A stretch of 13,243 nucleotides of DNA from NCBI GenBank assembly GCA_002346225.1, contig DDYY01000004.1, positions 1-13,243 on the forward strand, given 5' to 3'. The DNA comes from Bacteroidetes bacterium UBA3022 (GTDB lineage: Bacteria; Bacteroidota; Bacteroidia; Chitinophagales; BACL12). The notes under the pieces were generated by a model. The model ran no database searches. It saw nothing but the letters and a program-made list of their open reading frames with translations, and was not told the DNA's origin. Positions within the stretch are counted from its first letter, which is position 1; the number at the start of each line of letters is the position of its first letter. The position numbers and the translations under genes were made by a program. Shown here piece by piece: positions 6,821 to 13,243 of this stretch.

Positions 6821-8869
6821 TCATTCCAATACGATAATCTTTTTCTGCCAGCGGTCCATACCCCAATAGCCTGTCAACAAATACATACCCGCTGGGAGGT
6901 CTGCTGCCGACCAATTCGTTGTACCCACATCCATTACAACAGTTTGATGCAAACGCCCGAAAGCATCATACACCTGCATTGTTCCGGGCTGGTCGGTAAT
7001 CAACTGCCAGGTGTTCTGTTCCAGGTATATGCATTCCATAGCAACAGGCTGGTAGGCATTGCCTGTGGTAGTGATTTCAATAGGAAAACATTCGGTTATG
7101 GCTGAGCAGCTGCCCGAGACAATCTCCAAAGCGTAAGAACCTGATTCGGTGGCAGTAAACTCATGAGAGGTAGCTCCGGGAATGGGACTCAAACCATCCA
7201 AACAATCCTGCCACTGATAGGTATAGTCGGCATCCAAAACGGCGGTAAGTACTGTCCCTGTTGCTACAATTGCCGTATCAATTACCTGTACATTCAGCAG
7301 CAGATTAAAGGTGCTATCACACCCTTCCTCCGTAATATAACTGATGGTATACCATCCGGCAGTATCCAGCAAGCTGCCCTGAAATTCGTACGATTCACCG
7401 GCGCAAATGCTGGCGGTATCTGAAAAATCATAACTGGTACATGTACTGTATCTGGCAACATAGCCGGAAAAGCCTCCTCCCCCTGTAAGTGAACTTGCTC
7501 CGGGTCCCGGGTCCATATCCACTGCCAGTGAAAATCTGCCACCGGTTATCAGGTCGTTGTTGGCTGCCACCTCTATTGCCTGCCCGTAGCACGAATAGGC
7601 AGATGGGAATGAAGTCGCTTCTATCAATGCTCCCTCAGTAGTGTAACGCGCCAGATAAATCTCGTAAAAGCCGGCACTGCTTATTTCCAGCTCATCCGGT
7701 CCCGGATCGAAGTCGACAATGGAACCAAAGGTTCCTGTAATGACAGGCCCCCCACTCCCGGCTCCCACAGCCAAACCTTCTTCCGCATCAGAACCACCGG
7801 CACTTATGACCCAAAGGTCGTCGCCAGTGGTGGAAAATGCAGCCAGAAAAATATCGCTTTGCGCATTCGAAGTAACAGAAGTCGTACCTCCCGTGGTACT
7901 GAAATCAACGGTGTTCCAGAAGTTTCCTGTAAGGTAAACCTGACCCTCCGGACCTATCGCCAGATCGTGCGAGAATTCGGACGAACTGCTGCCAAAAGCA
8001 TGTCCCCAGAGGAAATCACCTTCGGTGCTGTAGGCAGTAAAAAATATATCTGTAAAACCCGCATATGTATGCGCATCAGCTACAGCTGATGCATCCAGAT
8101 CAATGGTTAAAGTAAATTCTCCCGTCATAAACAGTTGCCTTCCACGCACCTCCATGCCATTGACATTATCAGTTCCTCCCCCGCCAAAAGCAACAGCCCA
8201 CATGGTATTTCCATCCGGATCCAACCTGGTAAGGAAAACATCGGTGGTGAAGCTGGTAGAAACCAGGTTGATAGTATCTCCGTCTACCGGGAAAGAAATG
8301 GTGTTGCGAAACCCGCCACTCACATAAATGAAACCGGCCTCATCTATTGCGATATTCCTACCACCATCGCTGAAGTCATTACCAAAAGTATGCGCCCATA
8401 TCAAATCGCCAACATCCGAAAATTTTGCAATAAATATATCAGTCAGGCCTTCTGCTTCCAGCAGGAACTCACCCGGACCCGGATCAATATCCATGGTTCC
8501 CTGATAAGCGCCGGTAACATAAAAATTGCCCAGCGTATCCCGCACCACATCGTTGGCCTGATCATCCATGCTACCGCCGAACCCAATGGCCAGCAACACC
8601 TCACCTGTAGCAGAGTAATGGATGAGCATGGCATCCTTGCCACCTACCGCGTTTAACTCTTCTGAGCCATCCGCACCTCCAATGGCAACCGTGTTAGCAA
8701 ACGAACCAACTGCCGTAACATTACCCGCAGCATCGGTGTAAATATTGCTGATTTCGTCGGTTCCACTGCTGCTTTGTGCATAAGACCACTGATGTGCTAA
8801 TTGCGCCTTCGACAAGAGTGGAAAACCCAGGACCCACAGTAGCATCCCTGTAGTAGTAACATGTCTCAT
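6821..8869 (-). CDS. Secreted seven-repeat beta-propeller (SBBP-type) protein with T9SS type A sorting domain
   Basis: The ATG at 8867-8869 gives 682 residues with a signal peptide (about 1-22, MRHVTTTGMLLWVLGFPLLSKA). The open frame continues upstream to 9034 but without signal logic. Residues 26-481 are seven consecutive units of 64-67 residues of SBBP type (PF06739-like), each with the pattern W-x-x-x-FGG, an acidic/Gly loop, a GNxYxTGxF strand, a DxDPGPG-like loop and a DIFxAxxSxxGD end. Seven such units would close a seven-bladed propeller. Next come a CAGESYEFQG...GCDSTFNLLLNV repeat (about 489-528), typical of Bacteroidota adhesins, and an Ig/PKD-like segment (529-604). The last 78 residues form a Por secretion domain (MQVYDAFGRL, LPAGMYLLTGY, QKKIIVLE). 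It is exported by Sec, then across the outer membrane by the type IX system. Function is probably surface binding; the ligand is unknown. Confidence 0.92.
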   Translation of the reverse strand: MRHVTTTGMLLWVLGFPLLSKAQLAHQWSYAQSSSGTDEISNIYTDAAGNVTAVGSFANTVAIGGADGSEELNAVGGKDAMLIHYSATGEVLLAIGFGGSMDDQANDVVRDTLGNFYVTGAYQGTMDIDPGPGEFLLEAEGLTDIFIAKFSDVGDLIWAHTFGNDFSDGGRNIAIDEAGFIYVSGGFRNTISFPVDGDTINLVSTSFTTDVFLTRLDPDGNTMWAVAFGGGGTDNVNGMEVRGRQLFMTGEFTLTIDLDASAVADAHTYAGFTDIFFTAYSTEGDFLWGHAFGSSSSEFSHDLAIGPEGQVYLTGNFWNTVDFSTTGGTTSVTSNAQSDIFLAAFSTTGDDLWVISAGGSDAEEGLAVGAGSGGPVITGTFGSIVDFDPGPDELEISSAGFYEIYLARYTTEGALIEATSFPSAYSCYGQAIEVAANNDLITGGRFSLAVDMDPGPGASSLTGGGGFSGYVARYSTCTSYDFSDTASICAGESYEFQGSLLDTAGWYTISYITEEGCDSTFNLLLNVQVIDTAIVATGTVLTAVLDADYTYQWQDCLDGLSPIPGATSHEFTATESGSYALEIVSGSCSAITECFPIEITTTGNAYQPVAMECIYLEQNTWQLITDQPGTMQVYDAFGRLHQTVVMDVGTTNWSAADLPAGMYLLTGYWGMDRWQKKIIVLE
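7427..8794 (-). repeat. Seven tandem SBBP repeat units encoded within the propeller gene
   Basis: Protein-level tandem repeats of the T9SS propeller protein, starting at residues 26, 93, 158, 224, 288, 353 and 417. Shared landmarks are an opening aromatic or hydrophobic residue with FGG, a central TGxF strand, and a closing YSTxGD turn; units 2, 6 and 7 share DPGP in the mid-loop. The DNA copies have diverged, so this is an old duplication and not a slippage-prone array. Unit 7 is the most degenerate (EATSFPSAYSCYG at its start). Confidence 0.85.
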
Positions 8870-9058
8870 ACAATGAAAATAATCAATAATTATCTTTTCG
8901 TCCGCGCTTGTATCCCCCACCAACCGCCCCAGTCGCCGCATGCTTAAATCCTTCAACCAAAATGAATGGTTAGTTGTGATTCTATTAACTTTTGTCAGGT
9001 TGTTGTATGCCGCCAAGATATTCGACCAAAACAAACGCCTGCCTGCATCATCTGTTGA

Positions 9059-9517
9059 TCAACTACTATACACCAACACACAACTCCTATCCAGGAACAT
9101 CCCTGCTCTGAAATCTTTTTGGAATCGCTCCCAGGCTGCCTCCATCTCGGGTTTGCGGTGGGCATCTTTGACGGGATTGGGGAAGGCGCTGAAATCTGCA
9201 CTGGGTTGTTGACGAATAGCTGTGACCTGCACACCGTAAGCAGCATCTACGTATGCCAGTAAGGCATCGAGGGAGTCGAAACGATACAGCAGTCCCTCCA
9301 ACAGGTTTTCACCGTACAAATCCAGGCCGAAAGATATCCATTCGAGGTCGAGTTCATATTTGTTTTTCGATACATCGAAAATGATACCCATACCGCGCAC
9401 CATGCCCGGGTAGTCTTCCATTTCCCGGTAATCCATGCGAACAGAACCACTTCCCATTGCTGTCAGGTGACGCACCAGGCTCTCTTTGCTGCTGAAGTAG
9501 GGGGAGGAATCAGACAT
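9059..9517 (-). CDS. Hypothetical cytoplasmic protein downstream of dprA
   Basis: This 152-residue protein starts at ATG 9515-9517. There is no signal peptide or membrane segment, and it is rich in acidic and aromatic residues. The middle part (GMGIIFDVSKNKYELDLEWISFGLDLYGENLLEGLLYRF) suggests alternating strands followed by a helix, and the C-terminal part (EMEAAWERFQKDFRAGMF) is helical. I do not recognise a family. It begins 44 bases after the dprA stop on the same strand, so it is probably translated from the dprA transcript. A 189-base gap separates it from the next gene, the propeller protein, so the unit likely ends here. Coding evidence is the length of the open frame, sensible composition and the neat fit between two genes. 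Confidence 0.72.
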   Translation of the reverse strand: MSDSSPYFSSKESLVRHLTAMGSGSVRMDYREMEDYPGMVRGMGIIFDVSKNKYELDLEWISFGLDLYGENLLEGLLYRFDSLDALLAYVDAAYGVQVTAIRQQPSADFSAFPNPVKDAHRKPEMEAAWERFQKDFRAGMFLDRSCVLVYSS

Positions 9518-9561
9518 GTCTATTCATGCAAATTAACCGGAATAAGCGGAGAACCCCAAAC

Positions 9562-10665
9562 CTATGCCAGCTTATACCTTTTTCCCGGCAGGGAGAGCAC
9601 CAGGTTCTGGAATTCCAGACTCAACAAAGTACCCGCCTGTATGCTGGGGGACAGCCCGCTCCTGCCGCTGAGTTCGTCTACCGGCATTTCGCCGTGCTCG
9701 CTCAGAATTTTTATGATTAGTTTCTCCTCAGCATTCAGCTCCACAAACAGTTCTCTTTGGGTTTTCTTTCTGGACGTCTCCTTCCAGCCCATCACCGTTG
9801 CGAGGTCATCGGCCTGCTCCAGCAGCATGGCCTGCTGTGTCTTAATGAGCTTGTGGCATCCTTTGGCATAAGGGTTCTTCACATCGCCCGGCAAGGCAAA
9901 CACATCGCGGTTATACCCGTTGGCCAAAGCCGCTGTGATAATGGCGCCGCCGTTCTCCGCCGATTCTACCACCACAAGTGCATCTATCATGCCCGCCACT
10001 ATCCGGTTCCGGCGGGGGAAGTTATGCCGGTCGGGATCGTTCCCCGGCAGAAACTCCGTGAGCACACCACCATTTTCCATCATACGTCTGGCGGTGTCGG
10101 TATGCTGGTGGGGATAGATTCTATCCAGACCATGTGCTACCACTCCAATAGTCGGAACACCCTGTTCCAGTGCTGCCCTATGGGTGGCTATGTCAATGCC
10201 ATAAGCCAGTCCGCTCACCACCACCACATCGTATTCCCGCAATCCGGCCACCAGCTCTGCACACATGGCCCTTCCATAAGGTGTGGCATTCCTGGTACCC
10301 ACCATGCCTATCATTCGCGGGTGGTTCAGGTGCTGGTTGCCTTTGTAAAACAAGAGCACCGGTGCGTCCGGACAATGCTTGAGGCGGTTGGGGAAATCAG
10401 CATCCCAATACTGCAGGGGTTTGATAGCCTTGGCTTCCATCCAGGCCAGTTCTCTTTCAGCCTGTCGTAAAATTTCCGGCTGATGGATAATATTCGCCAT
10501 ATGGCGGCTCACCCCCGGCATTTTTGCCAGATGCCTTTTCGGCGTATCAAAAACGGCCTGTGGCGAACCGAATTGCGCTACCAGGTTGCGGGTAATGATG
10601 GGACCAATGTCGGGCACCAGCGTCAGTGCCAGCAGGTATTGAATTTGTTGCTGAAAATCGCTCAT
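9562..10665 (-). CDS. dprA: DNA processing protein DprA (Smf), DNA uptake/recombination mediator
   Basis: This 367-residue protein binds incoming single-stranded DNA and loads RecA during natural transformation. The order of domains is usual: an N-terminal helix-hairpin-helix/SAM-like part (about 1-65, VPDIGPIITRNLVAQFGS and KMPGVSRHMANII), the Rossmann-like core with GTRNATPYG (123-131), SGLAYGID (151-158), IYPHQHTD, FPRRNRIVAG (216-225) and ENGGAIITAALANGYNRDVFALPG (237-260), and a C-terminal winged-helix DML1-like domain (about 305-365). The ATG at 10663-10665 matches the normal family N-terminus; the longer open frame to 10788 would add an unlike sequence and is rejected. A divergent M1 peptidase starts 167 bases away, and an unrecognised gene follows 44 bases downstream. 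The neighbourhood does not contain other competence genes. DprA is also widespread in bacteria not known to be competent. Confidence 0.96.
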   Translation of the reverse strand: MSDFQQQIQYLLALTLVPDIGPIITRNLVAQFGSPQAVFDTPKRHLAKMPGVSRHMANIIHQPEILRQAERELAWMEAKAIKPLQYWDADFPNRLKHCPDAPVLLFYKGNQHLNHPRMIGMVGTRNATPYGRAMCAELVAGLREYDVVVVSGLAYGIDIATHRAALEQGVPTIGVVAHGLDRIYPHQHTDTARRMMENGGVLTEFLPGNDPDRHNFPRRNRIVAGMIDALVVVESAENGGAIITAALANGYNRDVFALPGDVKNPYAKGCHKLIKTQQAMLLEQADDLATVMGWKETSRKKTQRELFVELNAEEKLIIKILSEHGEMPVDELSGRSGLSPSIQAGTLLSLEFQNLVLSLPGKRYKLA

Positions 10666-10832
10666 ACGGAGTAGGTTTGCTCCGGTAGCGTGTGTGGTGC
10701 AAACATGCAAATTTTTTCGGATTAGCGGAAAAATGAATGACCAGTTGCACCCGACTACCCGGGCGTGGGAGGCTGCTTCACGCCCCATTCCGCCACTATG
10801 CTTATTTTTAGCGCTAATTTGAACGAAAAGGC
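10666..10832. promoter_or_regulatory. Divergent intergenic region between dprA and the M1 peptidase gene
   Basis: This 167-base region must hold promoters for both genes. For dprA, the minus strand has CATGTTTG at 10700-10707 (one mismatch to TAnnTTTG), 35 bases before the ATG. For the M1 gene, the plus strand has CTAATTTG at 10814-10821 just before the ATG, a poorer match. An inverted repeat GGGCGTG/CACGCCC (10761-10767 and 10779-10785, 11-base loop) sits between them and could be an operator or a hairpin; no T-run follows it on either strand. Confidence 0.35.
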
Positions 10833-13243
10833 ATGAAGAAGTTAATACGTTTAATCACCTTACTTTTTACTATTGCACCGCTTTTCCTGCAGGGTCAGCA
10901 AATTCCTGAAGACCGCATTTATGCAGAAAGATACAGCTACAGAAGCGCTGAAAATCCTTGGTACTGGAAGAATAAAATGCCGCGCCCCGGCTACTGGCAG
11001 CAGGATGTGGCGTATACCATCGATGCCGTTGTGGATGATGCTACCGATATCGTGGACGGGCACCTGGAACTTACCTATTACAACAACTCTCCCGATGCAC
11101 TGAAATACGTGTACTTTCATTTGTACCAGGAAGCGTTTCAGCCGGGCTCCTATGCGCACCAGTTAAATGTAGCAAACAACAATGTACCCGAGTATGGCAA
11201 CTACGAAGCGCAGGGTTTGGGAACGGAAGTAGAAAAAATACACATAGTGGCCATCAATGGGTTCCCGACCAGCAAGGAGGTACTTACCGAACAGGACAAC
11301 ACAATATTGCGGGTGAACTTGCCCGAAGCCCTGCAGCCGAATGGCAGTATGACCTTTTCAATAGATTTCTCTACTTACTTCGATATTGGCGGTCTGCGCC
11401 GAAGAATGAAGCTGTTTGAAGATGCTGGTGCCAAGCATTACGATGGTGTGCACTGGTACCCGCGCATCTGCGTCTACGATCAGAAGTTTGGCTGGACCAC
11501 CGACCAGCATCTGGGAAAGGAGTTCTATGGCGACTTTGGCAGTTTCGATGTGCGACTCACCTTCCCTGATCACTACATTGTAGGCGCAACAGGAACACTG
11601 ATTAATCCCGAGGAAGCCATGCCTTCAGGCCTCCGCAGCAAGCTGGATATCAGCAACTTTGCCAATAAACCATGGGGCTCGGCACCTTCCACCATTATAC
11701 CCATCACACCGGGTGCCACCAAAACCTGGCATTTCAAGGCAGTGAATACGCATGACTTTGCCTTTACTGCCGACCCCACCTATCGCATTGGAGAGAAAGT
11801 GGTGAATGTGGATGGCAGGCTGGTATTGATTCAAGCGCTGGCACAGGAGCAACATGCTACGGGCTGGCAGAATGCAGCTGATTATACCGGTGAAATCATT
11901 ACAACTTTCAGCCGCGATTTCGGTGCTTACATATGGCCGAAAATTATTGTGGCAGATGCACGCGATGGCATGGAATATCCTATGCTGACACTGGATGGCG
12001 GATTCGACCCCTACTACCGCGATTTACTGATTCACGAAGTAGGACATATGTGGTTTTTCGGTATGTTAGGTAACAATGAAACGTATCGTGCATTCCTGGA
12101 CGAAGGTTTTACTCAGTTCATCACCGCATGGGGATATCGCGCCATCGACGGCGACACGGCTATAGTGTATCCTGAAAAGAGTGCCTACCGCGCACGCTTC
12201 AAGAAGCCGGATGATGTCTTATTTACCGAAAACTACTACGGTTATCTGAGAGATGCCGTCCGCAGCAACGATCCCGGTTTGAATACCCATAGCGATCATT
12301 TCGGTTCTGCTTTGGGACATGGCGGTGGCTACGGACATGTGTACTATAAAACGGCTGTAATGTTGCACAATCTCGAATATGTACTAGGTGAAGATCTCTT
12401 CCTTGCTGCCATGCAACATTATGTGGAACAATGGAAGGTAGCCCACCCCTACCCCGAAGATTTCAGGAACAGCATCATTCAATATACAGGTGTAGACCTG
12501 AATTGGTTTTTCGACCAGTGGCTGGAGACCAACAAAAATATTGACTACGCTGTGCAGAAAGTCAAAAAAGGAAAAGTAGGAGCAGCTGTTACTGCAGCAG
12601 CCATCCCCCTGCAGCCCTACACCATCACCCTGGAAAGAAAAGGCAGCATGCAAATGCCCGTAGATTTCATCGTTACGACGAAAGAGGGCGATACCATGCG
12701 CTATTACATTCCGAATGGCTGGTTTGAAAAAGAAGTAAACGAGGCAGCGGCACCCGAAGGAAGAGTAAACCGACTGGCACTGGAGCAGGTGAATACCTTG
12801 CCGCGGTGGATTGGCTGGGACAAGCTCAATCCGACCTACACTGCGGAAGTCCTTTTACCGGGAAAATTGGATGAAGTCATCATTGACCCGAGTCTGAAAA
12901 TGGCCGACGTCAACAGATTGAACAACAGCAATCGATTGCCCCTTATATGGCAGTTCGACAGCAAGGTGCGGAACTGGCCTGACCCCTATCATTATACACT
13001 GAACTGGCGGCCGGATGTATGGTATAATGAAATAGACGGCATCAAGGCTGGAATGCATCTGAGCGGAAATTATTTTAATTTTAAGCATATATTTTCACTG
13101 AGTGTATGGGCCAATACCGGCATCGCCCAAGGAGGGTTCTACAACTTCGATGGCGATGGACAGGGAACGAATGACGGCGGCAATTATGAACCGGATCCAT
13201 TCTCTGTAAATTTCTCCTATAAAACAGCTACCGACAGGATACT
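10833..13243 (+). CDS. Exported M1 family metallopeptidase (aminopeptidase N type), 3' end beyond window
   Basis: The plus frame is open from ATG 10833 to the right edge: 803 complete codons and no stop. A signal peptide is present (MKKLIRLITLLFTIAPLFLQG, cleavage before QQ). The catalytic core shows the M1 hallmarks: the exopeptidase-type GMEYP motif (379-383), the zinc motif HEVGH (H401, E402, H405), the third ligand E424 exactly 18 residues after the motif in LDEGF, and the candidate transition-state tyrosine Y504 in VYYKTAVML. M1 enzymes remove N-terminal amino acids. The N-terminal 200 residues form the usual beta-sandwich (DGHLELTYYN onward). After the catalytic part there is a beta-rich extension from about residue 560 to the edge, with alternating aromatic/polar strands (HYTLNWRPDVWYNEIDG, NFKHIFSLSVWANTG) resembling the barrel-like tails of some Bacteroidota M1 proteins. 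Location is periplasmic or outer membrane, probably for peptide feeding. Confidence 0.93.
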   Translation, partial: MKKLIRLITLLFTIAPLFLQGQQIPEDRIYAERYSYRSAENPWYWKNKMPRPGYWQQDVAYTIDAVVDDATDIVDGHLELTYYNNSPDALKYVYFHLYQEAFQPGSYAHQLNVANNNVPEYGNYEAQGLGTEVEKIHIVAINGFPTSKEVLTEQDNTILRVNLPEALQPNGSMTFSIDFSTYFDIGGLRRRMKLFEDAGAKHYDGVHWYPRICVYDQKFGWTTDQHLGKEFYGDFGSFDVRLTFPDHYIVGATGTLINPEEAMPSGLRSKLDISNFANKPWGSAPSTIIPITPGATKTWHFKAVNTHDFAFTADPTYRIGEKVVNVDGRLVLIQALAQEQHATGWQNAADYTGEIITTFSRDFGAYIWPKIIVADARDGMEYPMLTLDGGFDPYYRDLLIHEVGHMWFFGMLGNNETYRAFLDEGFTQFITAWGYRAIDGDTAIVYPEKSAYRARFKKPDDVLFTENYYGYLRDAVRSNDPGLNTHSDHFGSALGHGGGYGHVYYKTAVMLHNLEYVLGEDLFLAAMQHYVEQWKVAHPYPEDFRNSIIQYTGVDLNWFFDQWLETNKNIDYAVQKVKKGKVGAAVTAAAIPLQPYTITLERKGSMQMPVDFIVTTKEGDTMRYYIPNGWFEKEVNEAAAPEGRVNRLALEQVNTLPRWIGWDKLNPTYTAEVLLPGKLDEVIIDPSLKMADVNRLNNSNRLPLIWQFDSKVRNWPDPYHYTLNWRPDVWYNEIDGIKAGMHLSGNYFNFKHIFSLSVWANTGIAQGGFYNFDGDGQGTNDGGNYEPDPFSVNFSYKTATDRI

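Noticed and set aside
8135..8656. Plus-strand 173-codon open frame opposite the propeller gene
   Set aside because: It is an antisense shadow of the strongly supported SBBP repeat region.
8870..9058. Hairpin AACCA/TGGTT near 8955-8972 as a terminator
   Set aside because: The stem is only five base pairs and no T-run follows on the relevant strand; nothing else notable is seen in this gap.
10666..10788. N-terminal extension of dprA
   Set aside because: DprA proteins begin near the HHH-like domain; the extra 41 residues are unlike the family and would cover the divergent promoter region.
1..13243. CRISPR array, tRNA, rRNA, insertion sequence or prophage
   Set aside because: No evenly spaced direct repeats, tRNA-like cloverleaf, rRNA segments, transposase motifs or terminal inverted repeats were seen.

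Overview
The window looks like chromosomal DNA of a member of the Bacteroidota, probably in or near the Chitinophagales/Sphingobacteriales. Three things point there: a secreted protein with a C-terminal type IX secretion (Por) sorting domain, -7 promoter-like boxes of the TAnnTTTG type instead of clear Shine-Dalgarno sites, and protein family variants typical of that phylum (a signal-peptide M1 metallopeptidase, a PepD-type dipeptidase, a DprA with an added C-terminal winged helix). No mobile element, tRNA, rRNA or CRISPR array was found.

Layout. Nearly everything lies on the minus strand. From the left edge: a truncated multi-pass membrane protein resembling GT-C glycosyltransferases (1-825); the M20 aminoacyl-histidine dipeptidase pepD (846-2303); a secreted alpha/beta-hydrolase esterase with a TPR-like tail (2346-3503); a zinc-less MDR-type NAD(P)H oxidoreductase (3544-4506); and a membrane- or periplasm-directed cupin (4553-5119). 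Next comes a decayed class I SAM methyltransferase (5235-6107), whose reading frame is intact over about 290 codons except for three in-frame stop codons. After it are a small lipoprotein (6247-6684), a large exported seven-repeat beta-propeller protein with a T9SS sorting domain (6821-8869), an unrecognised cytoplasmic protein (9059-9517) and dprA (9562-10665). On the plus strand, divergent from dprA, is an M1 family metallopeptidase (10833 to beyond the right edge).

Functionally this is mostly a mixture of housekeeping and envelope genes, not one pathway: intracellular peptide turnover (pepD), envelope or extracellular hydrolysis (esterase, M1 peptidase), a surface/secreted propeller protein, redox metabolism (MDR enzyme), and DNA uptake/recombination (dprA). 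Close same-strand spacing suggests transcription units pepD-GT-C, MDR-esterase, and dprA-hypothetical.

The least ordinary features are the methyltransferase pseudogene with three nonsense codons and no detectable frameshift, one of them inside the SAM-binding glycine motif; the count of exactly seven propeller repeats in the T9SS cargo; and the M1 peptidase with a long, barrel-like C-terminal extension. I do not see a clear novel multi-gene system here.
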